Below, piece by piece: positions 20,742-31,025 of a DNA stretch of 64,000 nucleotides (its first letter is position 1; the number at the start of each line of letters is the position of its first letter). The notes beneath the pieces were generated by a model, which was not told the origin of the DNA, made no database searches, and saw nothing but the letters and a program-made list of their open reading frames with translations. Origin of the DNA: Takakia lepidozioides (Eukaryota > Streptophyta > Takakiopsida > Takakiales > Takakiaceae); contig CM060731.1 in the NCBI GenBank assembly GCA_030704615.1, positions 47,554,001-47,618,000 on the forward strand, written 5' to 3'. Both the position numbers and the translations under genes were made by a program.

Positions 20742-22526
20742 GTGATGGAGAAGCTGCGATTGCTGATCCATTCGATCGACATGTTACGCAAATTGTTACT
20801 CAGATTCAAGCTCAATGCAAAGTTGAGCCTCTCGATTGCAGTGAAATTCAGTGTCCGGATGAGAGAAGGAAATTATCGTGCGAAAGAAGGTCCTCTTCCA
20901 AAGAAACAACGATCGCTGACTCCTCAGCATGCTTATGCTATTTAGACTCCATGCTTACCATTTTTGGAGATACCTGCAACTGTTATGTATAACACAAACT
21001 CCTTCGTTGAAGTTGACGATAATTCTTTGCTTGCTTTTGAACTATCAAAGATATATTTTACGGAGGACTTTGACGTTGAGTCTGCTGATCAAGATGTGTT
21101 TCCTCTATGTGAGAACGAAGACGAAAATGATCCTGACATTGAAATTGAACAATTATCGCCATGAGGACGACTCATTGAGATGTCGGTTTCGTGATGTCGA
21201 CAAAGATGAAATGGCAAATGTACTTGGTGGAAGTCAACGCCGGTCGAAGCACGCTGAAATATGGGCCCACAACGCCTTTAACTGTTGGCGTAAATTTTCG
21301 GGGCTATGAGCCAAATTAAGTATTGAAGACTTGTCGGAAGATGACTATGTAAAGGGATTTGTGGACATGATAACGCTGTTTATCCTTTAGGTTTGCAAGC
21401 GAGACGGGTCCCTATATGGCCCGCCTGGAAGTATTCAGGCTATGCAGGTTCGAATAAAAAATCCTCTGTTTAGAGCGAGACAAGAAATGCGTGTTACAGA
21501 GACCGGTGTCGCTCTGGCTTCAAAATTCAACATTACACAAAAATCAAGGTAGCCGGCGTTTAAGCGGTACTTTAAACGATCGTCGTAAGGCTCAAGGTCT
21601 TCGGAGAGTCATCAAAAAGTCAGACATACTCACTCGTGTTGAAAAGATCCTAATGCTCTGTCAACCTACTACGAGTCCTTCATTAGTCAACTATCGCTCC
21701 GGATATTATTGCACTCGTAATTTCTTTATAAGAGTAGGCATTGAGCTTCGTAACGTGGACGAGGAGGAGTTCGAGGTCGTCGATACTAGGTTGGGACGAG
21801 TCCTCAGGTGAGTGATTGTTATTTTCATGTGTGAATTGTTTTTAATTAATGATAGACTATATGGTTCTAATAGTAGTTGATATTGTTGTACAAATACTGC
21901 CAAGGAGTGTCTAAGAATTATAATTAGATGTCAATCATTGTGGAGCGGATTTTCATAGAAACTGTCAACTGTCCCGATCAGGAGGTTATAGATGTGTTTC
22001 TGATATTGAAGAAGCATCGTCGAGGGTGACTAGCTACCGAACCAGGACCTCACATTCTTTTCCTCACTCGACGTTAAGAAATTCAAGCTCTCAGATGAGG
22101 TCTAGTTCACTAAGACTCCAGTTGGCAGGAAGATGCTGAGGTCTTTCACCCATCGAATGACGAGAGAGATTCCCCAATTTGCTGATAAAATCTTCTATAA
22201 CACTAGGAGGGGTACGGGTATTACGCGTATGGAGGAGGCATTAGTGCCGGTCGAATACGGGAGGACTCAAACTGGTTGTTGTGCCAAAGCATATGCAAAG
22301 TGAGTATCATTCACACTGTGTTTATAATTTGAATCTGACTTGGTTTCTTACATTTTTAGATGTCTCATGTGACAACTATTTAATGTTTCATATTTGACCT
22401 ATTTGTCCATATAATCAGGTAGATACGGTGCTTGTGGATCAAGCTTGTCAGCGGATAGTTTCTGGAGAATCGATGAATGGAAAGCCCATGTCATTTGAGC
22501 AAGCTCTTTGTGATGGAAAAAACTAA
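20742..22526 (+). pseudogene. Decayed Crypton/DUF3504-like tyrosine recombinase
   Basis: Frame 1 (20742-21164, TAG near 20943) is an acidic N-terminal region. A frameshift near 21,160 leads to a second frame with A-E-I-W-A-H-N-A-F-N-C-W-R-K-F, D-Y-V-K-G-F-V-D-M-I and C-K-R-D-G-S-L-Y, the arm-binding pattern of the DUF3504 domain found in Cryptons and their domesticated relatives. It has stops near 21308, 21388 and 21550. Around 21,600-21,810 lies R-R-V-I-K-K-S-D ... Y-Y-C-T-R-N-F-F-I-R-V-G-I-E-L-R-N-V, matching the core. Further on come K-T-P-V-G-R-K-M-L, T-R-M-E-E-A-L-V-P-V-E and T-G-C-C-A-K-A-Y-A-K, where T-G-H...Y of a tyrosine recombinase is expected. A donor GTGAGT at 22300 and a final short exon end near 22526. 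The family assignment rests on motif order; no alignment was run. Confidence 0.55.
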
Positions 22527-22618
22527 ACATCGTAAGGTCTTGGAGTCGGAGTATGGATCTCGTACTATTGGAGAGTCGTCAGATTCTAATCTTCTCCCTA
22601 GTAGTGATCTTCCAGATC

Positions 22619-23359
22619 GCTGGCGGATCGGTGACAGAGTTCATCAAGCAACTCAAAGAGATTATCAACCAACTAGCCAACATAGGAGAACCTGTCCGTG
22701 AAGAGGACCTGATTGATCAGATTCTGAATTCTCTACGTGAGAGCTTGGAATCACTGGCATGCACCTTGATCTACCGACCTGAACTTCCAACGCTCAATGA
22801 ATTGATTGGTATTCTTCTATTGGACGAAGCCAAGCGAGAAATTCGGGAGGCTCGTGGAAAAAAAACTGACCCTGAGGCTTTGCTGATCAAGTCTAAATAT
22901 AAAAGCCAGCCCACCGACAATAAATATCGGAAGGGGGCCACTGTCAAGCGTGAGGGGAGATGCAACTTCTGCGGTAAACCTGATCATTGGATGCGCAATT
23001 GCGCTGAATTGTCAAATGAGATCAAGCGTCGTGCTGCAGAACGTCTCAAAAATTCTGTCAACATCATTGAAGACAGTAGCGATGAGGAGATCGATAATTT
23101 TCAGGAGTGCAATGATGCTCCCACTAACAATCTAGCTGCAGATATCCTCGAGCTCAACGTAGCTCAGTACCGCGATGCATCTGATTGGTATGTGGATAGT
23201 GGGACCACTAAGCATGTCTCGGGCAATGACAGTCTTCTATCCAATATCAAAAAGGGAGAAGGAAAATCCAAGGTCAAAACTGCTGGAGGCCTGTACTACC
23301 AAGTAGCCGGGAAAGACAATATTGTGATTCCTGTCAAGAATGATGCAATAAAGGAATAA
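22619..23359 (+). CDS. Copia gag C-terminus and protease
   Basis: Begins with G-G-S-V-T-E-F-I-K-Q-L, the second half of the gag (UBN2-type) domain. Then come a CCHC zinc knuckle C-N-F-C-G-K-P-D-H-W-M-R-N-C (near 22,960-23,000) and the protease active site D-W-Y-V-D-S-G-T-T (near 23,185), with the DSG triad intact. The frame meets TAA at 23357 and then continues in the same frame (V-L-Y-V-P-G-V) into pre-integrase. Gag packages RNA; the protease matures the polyprotein. Confidence 0.88.
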   Translation, partial: AGGSVTEFIKQLKEIINQLANIGEPVREEDLIDQILNSLRESLESLACTLIYRPELPTLNELIGILLLDEAKREIREARGKKTDPEALLIKSKYKSQPTDNKYRKGATVKREGRCNFCGKPDHWMRNCAELSNEIKRRAAERLKNSVNIIEDSSDEEIDNFQECNDAPTNNLAADILELNVAQYRDASDWYVDSGTTKHVSGNDSLLSNIKKGEGKSKVKTAGGLYYQVAGKDNIVIPVKNDAIKE

Positions 23360-23362
23360 GTT

Positions 23363-24332
23363 TTGTATGTCCCGGGTGTATGCAAGAATTTGCTATCTGT
23401 TGGTACCTTGACTGACAAAGGATTTAGACTTCTCTTTGACGACAAGAATGTTTTCTTGCTGAATGCTGGCCTTGAGGTACTTGGTATACGAATTCGTGAT
23501 CTATCGAATGGCCTTTACAAACTATCAGTGTTGAATGAATCATCCGCAGGCACAGTGGAAAGTAGCACGGACCTCACACGGATCTGGCATCACCGGTTGG
23601 GCCACTTGAATTGCAGGAGTCTGAATTTCTTATCACAGAAAGGTCTTGCCGTCAATCTTCCTCAACATCTATCCATGAGCCATGATGTCTGTCATGCATG
23701 TGCGTTTGGAAAGCAAAGTCGGGAGAAGCTCCAAAGAAGAGTCTTCACAGAAGTTCATCGCATCTTGATATGATCCACACTGATCTGTGGACCATTGTCC
23801 ACACCCTCTCTCTCTGGAGCTTTGTATGTTCTTACATTTACAGACGACTATAGTCGGTACTGTTGGGTCTTCTTCCTTCGGAAGAAAAGTGACACCTTCA
23901 TCTTGTTCAAGCAATTTAAGTCCAGAGTTGAGAAACAGTTTGGACGTACTATCAAAGTGTTGCGATCAGACAAAGGTGGGGAGTACTACTCGACTGCATT
24001 CTCAAATTTTTGTGCAGATCATGGCATAACACGACAGTTCACCCAATCTAACACCCCGCATCAAAATGGGATTGCAGAGAGGAAGAACCGAACTCTGATA
24101 GAGCGAGCCAGGAGCTTGGCCTTCGGGGCCCATCTTCCAACACGTCTTTGGGCAGAGACTGTCAGCACAGCAAATTACCTTGTCAATATGTCTCCTACCA
24201 GGGCGAACAATGGCATCATACCACACCAAAAATAATTTGGAGCCCCGCCTGATGTCAAACACTTGCGAGTGTTCGGCTATGTATGCTTTGTCCACATCAA
24301 CTCTCACCGGACCAAATGGTCACCAAAATCCA
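23363..24332 (+). CDS. Copia GAG-pre-integrase and integrase fragment
   Basis: The zinc-binding pre-integrase motif H-H-R-L-G-H ... C-H-A-C is intact (about 23,590-23,700). The first catalytic Asp (H-T-D) is in the first frame just before a frameshift near 23,775. The second frame carries F-T-D-D-Y-S-R-Y, the second Asp in R-S-D-K-G-G-E-Y, and the catalytic Glu in G-I-A-E-R-K-N-R. The frame then stops (TAA at 24232-24234), and the coding sequence ends at the inversion breakpoint in W-S-P-K-S. Confidence 0.88.
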
Positions 24333-24984
24333 TTTGGTGGGGGGCAGATCTTCAAGAGTCCATGTCTCGTTCTTGTGAATTGAGGCCATTTCCTCTTCCA
24401 TGGCGTCGACCCATCCTGGGTGTCGAGATGCTTCGGCATAGGTGGTGGGTTCTAGGACAGCTTCAGACAAACCCACCACGAAATCATGGAATCGTCTTGG
24501 AGGGTGAATGGCTCGGCCAGTGCGCGTATATACACATTCCTGTATTGGTGGAACTGCCTCTAGTTGCCTATGCATACTGGAGGTCGAGGCAGAACTACCC
24601 TCTAAGTCTGCACTTGACTGACCTGTAGATGATGACATAGAAGGCAAGGATTCATGAAGAGTATCTGAGTTTGGGTTATGCAATCCTTTGAACAAGTTGT
24701 CATCAGTACCTTCAGGTGGTTCTTGGACTGATGCAGGCTCCAAAAAATCAGGAGACTCTTGTTGTGGGAGCTCCCGCCGTGGTCCGTCCGGCTGGCTATC
24801 GGCTGGCCATGAGAAATGAATGTTGTGATCTTCAAGTGGTTGTCTATCAACAGCAGCTAGGACATAGTGCATGTGATCCTCATCAAAAACAACATCCTTA
24901 GAGATGATTATTTTGCTCATCCCTGGACAAAAGCATCTATAGCCCTTGGTGCTAGTGTCATAACCCAAAAGTACACACCTCATG
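24333..24984 (-). CDS. Inverted middle segment of the copia polyprotein
   Basis: This segment is coding only on the minus strand, opposite to the rest of the element. It begins M-R-C-V-L-L-G-Y (the integrase C-terminal 'C.F.GY' block), continues I-I-I-S-K-D-V-V-F-D-E, then a Ser/Pro-rich spacer, and ends with the N-terminal RT block N-E-T-W-T-L-E-D-L-P-P-T-K-W. Its two ends fit exactly to the plus-strand sequences at each breakpoint (W-S-P-K-S at the left and D-G-T-T-A-K-L-K-A-H at the right), so it is an inversion and not a separate insertion. A short inverted repeat, CCAAATGG/CCATTTGG, lies at the left breakpoint. Confidence 0.88.
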
Positions 24985-26330
24985 GACACACGCTGATGGA
25001 ACCACTGCCAAATTGAAGGCGCATTTGGTGGCTTGTGGTTTCCAACAACGAGCAGGGGAGGATTTTGATGAGACCTACGCGCCGGTGGCCAAATACAACG
25101 CCTTGCGAGTTGTTATAGCACTAGCAAGTCAGAATGGTTGGCCTATATTTTACTTAGATGTCAAAATTGCCTTCTTAAACGGTGAATTGACAGAGGAAGT
25201 GTTTATCCAGCAACCTGAAGGCTTCGAGGCTAAGGGGAAAGAGAGCAAGGTTTGCAAGTTACGTAAGGCCTTGTATGGTCTTCGTCAGGCACCTTGTGCC
25301 TGGTACACCAAAATAGACAATTACCTTCAAGAACAAGGATTGAAGCGCACGAACTCGGATGGAAACTTATATTACTTCAGAGAAGGAGACAAAATTGTCC
25401 TACTCATGCTGTATGTAGATGATGTTTCTCTTACTGGTAACCATGACAACAAGCTGCAATGGATACGATCAGAGATCAAGAAACGCTTTGAGATGATAGA
25501 CATGGGTCTAATCAAGCACTCTCTTGGGCTTGAGTATTTCTTTCAACCTGAAGGGATCATTGTGACTCAAAGGGGCTATGCGGCCCAAATGCTGGAAGAA
25601 TTTGGATAAAGGCAATGCAACGCAGCAGTCACGCCCATGCTCCCCGGGCTCAAACTCAAGATTGACATGGGAGCACCAGCGGTGGACACCCAACTCTATC
25701 AACGAATGGTTGGGAAGTTAAACTTTCTTACTCAAACACGGCCGGACATCTCTTTTGCCGTGAACATGGTGAGCAGATTCTCCAACCAGCCTCAAACCCC
25801 ACACATGGACGCCATCAAACATCTATTTAGATATATCAAAGGTACTGTGGATTTGGGGATTTGTTACCAGCGAGGAGAGGCAAGCATCCTCACTGGATAC
25901 TCAGATGCAGACTGGGCCGACGACCTCAATGATCGGAAGTCCACCACAAGATATCTGTTCAGACTAGGTTCAAGTCCCATCTCTTGGGAAAGCAGGAAAC
26001 AACCATGCACGGCTCTGTCTTCGACAGAAGTTGAGTACATGGCTATGACTAGTGGTGCTAAGGAGGCGGTGTGGTTAAGAAGGCTTCTTTCACAACTACA
26101 ATTCCTTGATGAGAAAGAACCCACGGAGATGATGTGTGACAATCAAAGTGCAATCAAGCTGTCAGAAAATCCAGTCTTTCACAACAGAACGAAGCACATA
26201 GAAATCCGTCACCATTTTATTAGGGAAAAAGTCACAGGAGGAGAGTTGAAAATCAATCACGGTTCCATCCAAAGATCAACTGGCGGACATTCTTACTAAG
26301 CCAATGGGTCGGACCCTCTTCGAAGAGCTT
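24985..26330 (+). CDS. Copia reverse transcriptase and RNase H
   Basis: The RT reads K-A-H-L-V-A-C-G-F, Y-L-D-V-K-I-A-F-L-N-G, Y-G-L-R-Q-A-P-C-A-W and the catalytic L-Y-V-D-D-V. After TAA 25607-25609 the same frame continues through T-R-P-D-I-S-F to RNase H, with Y-S-D-A-D-W-A, S-S-T-E-V-E-Y and M-C-D-N-Q-S-A. A late frameshift near 26,262 moves the terminal L-A-D-I-L-T-K-P block to another frame. Domains are complete apart from these lesions. Confidence 0.9.
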
Positions 26331-26512
26331 CGAGATGAACTTAGCTTGAAAGGAGGAAACTTGTCCACAAATCGCAACATAATGTTTCTCCGATGGCTAA
26401 ACACTCCACTCTATGAACGCTGAGCAGATCTATTTTGGAGAACACCATCGTTGACATTATACTCACTTTGAAGTTGCAGTGGGCTGTCAAGCTTCTAAAG
26501 TTCGAGGGGAGG

Positions 26513-26832
26513 TGTTGGAGATGGAGATCCACAGCATGGTCAAGTAGGATTAACTCTTAGATGCTACTCTTAGATGCTACTACTAGGTTTAATATTTAGC
26601 ACGTAAGTTAGCAGATACACAGAGAAGCCACCCTCCGTAGTGGTGAGCCCAGTTAAGCTTAGCGATCTATGATGACCACCACACTTAGTTGCTGCCCCAC
26701 TCTCTGCAGGCTTGACCATCTAAGGGAGAACTTGGACTTCCCTGCAGAGCTGTTTAGAGCTTCAGTATATAGTGGGCTCTTAGAAAGTTGGAAGTCAGAC
26801 CTTTTTACAGTATGCTTTCCTTACCTGATCCA
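26513..26832 (+). repeat. Copia 3' LTR (320 bp, TG...CA)
   Basis: Starts TGTTGGAGATGG and ends GATCCA, directly after a purine-rich tract. The inverted copy at 27521-27840 has the same length and about 96% identity by eye. Confidence 0.9.
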
Positions 26833-27500
26833 CTTTAGCCAAGAGCTCCGAATACATTGTAAGGATTCTCTTTTTGGTTCACCAAATCCTGCAGCACATG
26901 AGAAGAACCGCTGCAAACAATTGTGCTAGTAGACGGCGAAGTAGCAGGGATATTAATATCCTCCTTAAAATGAACAACATCTTGTTGTGAAGCAGTGGCC
27001 AGAGGAACAATGTTAGAAATAGGACCTACACAGCCATTCTCCAATCGAATGTTGGTGAGGCGGCTCTTGAGCAATAGACGACGTGCTCTGCTTTTCTGCT
27101 CATACAGGTCTTTCAAAGTCTGCCACATGAGCGCTGGATCTGTGATCCCTGCGATGTGTGGAATAATTTCATCTCGCACAGAGAGACTGATTATCGCCAA
27201 TGCTTTCTTCCGCCTACGTTCGTAGTCAGCGGCAGACTCTCCTTCCCTCTCTTGGAATTCTCCCTCGGCATTGGGCTCTAGGATGTCTATCAGTTCATCC
27301 CTTTGTAACAAGCTGGAAACACGGAACTTCCAGGTATTGTAGTTGGAAAGTCCACCTAGCTTTGAGACCTTTGATACACTGCTTTCCCCGTGGGCCATGC
27401 TGACATTCTCACAAATACTACGGAGTTACACTGTTGTTACTGTCACCTAGCAAAAGTGCTATCCGAAGTCCTAATGTTGAGCAAAGGGTCCCACTACTAA

Positions 27501-27515
27501 CCTGCTCTGATACCA
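27501..27515 (-). other. Retrotransposon primer-binding site (initiator Met tRNA)
   Basis: On the minus strand TGGTATCAGAGCAGG lies 5 bp after the LTR end, the standard complement to the 3' end of plant initiator methionyl-tRNA used by copia elements. Confidence 0.88.
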
Positions 27516-27520
27516 TAAAG

Positions 27521-27840
27521 TGGATTAGGTAAGGAAAGCTTACTGTAAAAAGGTCTGACTTCCAACATTCTAAGAGCCCACTATATATTGAAGCTCTAAA
27601 CAACTCTGCAGGGAAGTCCAAGTTCTCCCTTGGATGGTCAAGCTTGCAGAGAGTGGGGCAACAACTAAGTGTGGTGGTCATCATAGATCGCTAAGCTTAA
27701 CTGGGCTCACCACTATGGAGGGTGGCTTCTCTGTGTAACTGCTAACTTACGTGCTAAATATTAAACCTAGTAGTAGCATCTAAGAGTAGCATCTAAGAGT
27801 TAATCCTACATGACCATGTTGTGGATCTCCATCTCCAACA
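27521..27840 (-). repeat. Copia 5' LTR in inverted orientation (320 bp)
   Basis: Read on the minus strand it begins TGTTGGAGATGG and ends AATCCA. About a dozen substitutions and no clear indels separate it from the plus-strand LTR. Confidence 0.9.
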
Positions 27841-28500
27841 TTGGCGTGTCTACATCGTCGCATTTTGGTCATAACTTCAATAATCTTACTAACTGCAACA
27901 TCTCTGTGCAAGTTTTGGATCATACTTCTGCTTTGGACTTCTTTAAGAAGATGCAAGAGAAGCTTAATGATTAGCTCTAGACAATAGAACTTGAGCCATT
28001 TTACGAAGAAACATGCGTATATCATATACTCAAGTTGTTTAGCATGATAGATTTGTAGATAGTGTACATAAATTTGATTGATCTGAAAGCAAACAAATGC
28101 TTCACCATTCTTTAGCAAATTTCAGCACACATATTGAATTTGAGGCTGAATTTCCTTGCGATGAATAAAACTTGATTTCTAATTCTTTTGAATTTTTGCG
28201 TCATTTTAGTGTCATGGAATTAAAATTTCAGTTCTAAGAAAATGTAGAAGAAAAGAAATCGTGACGAAAAGAAGTATTTAAGAGAAATATTGAATAGCAG
28301 ACCCTTACAAATTTGTAAGATTACCTGCTAGCCTAGGAGGACCTTACAACCCCCGTAAGGTACCTCCAAAAACAGGAGGAAAGTTCTGGTCGGGAAGGTA
28401 CGAAGGTACCTCCACAAAGGAAAAATTAGGTCAGGTTTTTACGAATCAGGGACTTTTCTTTTTTTCTTTTTATTTCCCAAAAAGGGAAACACCTAGTAGC
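27841..28500. other. No gene; small palindromes
   Basis: AT-rich, no domain-bearing ORF. Contains a perfect 16-bp palindrome CTTACAAATTTGTAAG (28304-28319) and a 7-bp stem, 7-nt loop hairpin ACCTTAC...GTAAGGT (28341-28361). Confidence 0.55.
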
Positions 28501-28528
28501 GACAACTCACAAATCAGGCCCCATAAAA

Positions 28529-29419
28529 GTGAATAGGGAGGGTTTTTTAAATTCCCCGGAGATGGCTTCTATCCAAGCCAACAGTGATTATTATGAAATC
28601 AGGGTGTGCTGTTTAATCTCTGGCAAGGTAAATCCTTTTCCTCCTTTTGAGCTCCAGCATTACAATGGTTCACTTATGTGGTTTTTTTCGGCTGCAGTCA
28701 AACTGCTGCAATTCGACCCAGGGAGAGTGGTCTTGGATGAATAAGGGGCATGACCACTTCTTCATGTACGGGTCTGATATCTGGAAAAAAACATAGGATC
28801 CAGAGTGGCTGTTGGAAGATCGCTAATAGGATCATCCCAGTTGCTGCTATGTTCTCGCCTTTCCCTAAGAATTTGGAACACTGCCTGTGGATTGCCCCTT
28901 TGCTCGAGTAGTGTGGGGCAAGGCCCTTATCCGAACTCTTTCCTACTCCTCTTCTGCCTTGCTGCTAAATATTAAAGATGGTGCTATCTTCTGCTCCTGC
29001 CTTGTTTGGGATTCACTTAGAGGAATTATTCTGTGGAATATTTGGAAGATGAGATGTGCTGTTCTCTTTCAGAATGTATGCAGAGAGTCATGTATTGGGC
29101 TCACTCAGACCTGGTGTCTGAAGCTCGCAAAGCATGGCTTGTGATTTTGGCAGCTCTTCCCAAGTGCGGCGTCAATTACTTGCTTCCTTTGACAATTCAC
29201 GGGGAAAAGGCAACTTCTTCGCCAGAAGGGTTTCAGACTCTAGAGTTATATGGGAAGACGCTTTCCCTTCCTGCTGGCAACAATAGTAGTTGTATGCCCT
29301 CTCCGCTGGAAGTTGAAGACTCGGAAATCAATTGGAGGCACAAGCGTAGCTATAGGAAGGGTAGATCAAAGGCTCAGCTCACCTTTGACACTCCCAAGTG
29401 CAAAAGGGGGAGTATGTAG
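28529..29419 (+). mobile_element. LINE 3' fragment (zf-RVT and C-terminal tail)
   Basis: Short plus-strand frames give I-A-N-R-I-I-P-V-A, then L-E-H-C-L-W / D-C-P-F-A-R-V-V-W-G (frameshifted between them), then I-L-W-N-I-W-K-M-R-C, the zinc-binding and IWK.RC blocks of a plant LINE. The last frame (29033-29419) ends with I-N-W-R-H-K-R-S-Y-R-K, closely matching V-N-W-R-H-R-R-S-V-R-K in the LINE at 55.1 kb. Multiple stops and frameshifts; a dead copy. No A-tail is obvious after 29,420. Confidence 0.7.
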
Positions 29420-29929
29420 CGGGTCTTGGTTCTTCCTATAAGCTAGCTGTTGGTTGTTTGCTGGTTGTTAGTTGTTTCTTGGTCAAGGTGAGAACATATA
29501 AGATATTTTTTCTTGCTTGAGCTTGAGATGAGGTTACAACTGTAATTGCATATGATGCTGGCCCTGCGATTGTTGTCTTAGTGTGTGGGAAGATCCGGAG
29601 TATTGTGAAGGTAACTTTTCAGCCTTCTGCACTGCAATGAGGACATCCTCTACCCACACAAATGGGCTGACAGCCTTCTTTGTCACATCTCTGGAGAATC
29701 AGATCATATAGTGGGAGTTTCTGATGTCCCCTGTGTATTTGGTGACAAGACTTGCGCAGAATGTGGAAGTACAAGTTGCATTCCAGATTCACGTGGTATG
29801 CTACTGCTGGCACCCAAGTCACCAGGCAAAAGTATGGACATACTATCGACCACCCATTTTCCTAACGATGCTAAGCATTGGCACATACCATCCGAAATTA
29901 ACTGACACTCCGGAAGGCACACTGGAACG
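29420..29929. other. No supportable gene
   Basis: Overlapping frames of 60-140 codons on both strands without domains. Confidence 0.45.
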
Positions 29930-30019
29930 AATCTCAGTATTTCATATGTGTTTGACGAACAGAGTATCAGCTTAGAAGTTACTTCACCGCTCAACCATGC
30001 AAACATATTCACTTCTTGG
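29930..30019. repeat. 90-bp direct repeat, copy 1
   Basis: Matches 32599-32688 in the same orientation with about six differences. The two copies lie on either side of the SINE and the PPR remnant. Confidence 0.8.
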
Positions 30020-30845
30020 GTATCTACAAATACACATATCATTGGTTCTCCACACCACATTCTTTTCAAGACATTCATTTCTGAATCAGTTTGAGCTTGT
30101 AGATTCCTCGCTTTGAGCCAGTACATCGTTGGAGAAAGAAATGTTGTTGAACTGTGATTTCATAGTTAGTTTATTTGATGCCGAAGCAGACTCTTTGCTC
30201 TGACATCTTTTTGAATCTTTCACCCACCAGCTTGCGCACTTGTTTGTTAATATGAAGAAAAGTGATTCAGGGGTGCTTTTGTCTTGACCACCCACGCGAT
30301 ATGGCCCATTACCCCAGCATAGCGTTCGGACTCATCCGGAAGAGTTCAGCTTTTTACTAGTGTGTTAAAACGATTCATCCTGGAAGGCCACCCACAAGCA
30401 GTGCTCAGTGTACAGCCTGAACTCTCTTCCAAGCTGGGTGACTGCACAGGGCTCTCTCTGTTGTAGACTTGAACCAAAAAAGGCCTTTGGTTCCGGAACT
30501 CCTGAAGCTCAAACATGCCCAGCTGTCTGGTTTGAGTCCCAGTCACCCAGGCACATGTTCCCTCATGTCTTTCGAGTCTCGACCTCCTTGCCTTTGCCAA
30601 TATGCTCATGGCTTCTCTATGCTCAAGACAGAGAGCGAACAAAGGCAAGCAGGCTTTCATCTGGGTACCCTCGACACCCTATTTCATTCGTTTCTCAATC
30701 TGTCATCCAAGAACCCCGTGGGGTGTCGATGAATGAAATCGACGTAGCCTTTAGGCATGGTCAATGTAACTCATCAGGTGTTGAAGAACATGGTCCGTAG
30801 ACAGCAATTGTAAGTATAGTTGGATAAATAATTTGATATGACCGT
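30020..30845. other. No supportable gene
   Basis: A plus-strand frame near 30,345-30,470 (F-T-S-V-L-K-R-F-I-L-E-G-H) looks protein-like for about 40 codons but cannot be assigned. The rest is non-coding. Confidence 0.4.
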
Positions 30846-30849
30846 TGCT

Positions 30850-31025
30850 TGGCTGTCCAAGCTGGATGGCGCTCTGGCCAGAGCGTGCTGTGGAATCCAT
30901 CAGGGGCTGGGTTCCATCCCGGCGCCTGTAGCACCGTCGGGAGGGCTTGCTAAGCCGACCAGCCTTGGTCCCACGTTCCGGGAGGCTCCACAGGGGCACG
31001 GGCCCCTCCTCTTATATTGTACAAT
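30850..31025 (+). mobile_element. tRNA-derived SINE (candidate)
   Basis: An A-box-like segment GGATGGCGCTCTGG followed by CCAGAGCG (30864-30884, containing a 16-bp palindrome) is followed 44 bp on by a B-box, GGTTCCATCCC (30910-30920), flanked by CTGG/CGGC that could form the T-stem. The element ends in a TTATATTGTA-type tail near 31,023, similar to the TTGTA ends of plant Au-type SINEs. No clear target duplication was found. An open frame through it is accidental. Confidence 0.55.

Larger units (their letters stand above)
22600..26832 (+). mobile_element. Ty1/copia retrotransposon, 5'-truncated, internally inverted, 3' LTR intact
   Basis: Plus-strand order is gag C-terminus with CCHC knuckle, protease, integrase, RT, RNase H, then polypurine tract (about 26502-26512) and a 320-bp LTR, which is the copia order. 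The 5' LTR and gag N-terminus are absent; the left junction is against the Crypton-like remnant near 22,600. Inactivating changes include a TAA at 23357-23359, frameshift near 23,775, a 650-bp internal inversion (24,333-24,984), TAA at 25607-25609 and a frameshift near 26,262. See the separate entries for domains. Confidence 0.92.
26835..27840 (-). mobile_element. Second copia piece: 5' LTR, primer-binding site and gag N-terminus
   Basis: Minus-strand order is LTR (27840-27521), primer-binding site (27515-27501), a leader of about 100 bp, and a gag ORF starting at ATG 27398. The gag (26835-27398) reads S-N-Y-N-T-W-K-F-R-V, W-Q-T-L-K-D-L-Y-E-Q and R-L-T-N-I-R-L-E, then switches to unrelated sequence (L-A-T-A-S-Q-Q-D-V onward) that stays open to 26835. 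It abuts the plus-strand LTR end almost directly. It lacks everything after gag N, precisely the part that the plus-strand copy begins with. Confidence 0.85.

Noticed and set aside
20135-20815. 226-codon minus-strand ORF
   Set aside because: Overlaps a plus-strand frame leading to the Crypton-like ORF, has no recognised domain, and its composition is not protein-like.
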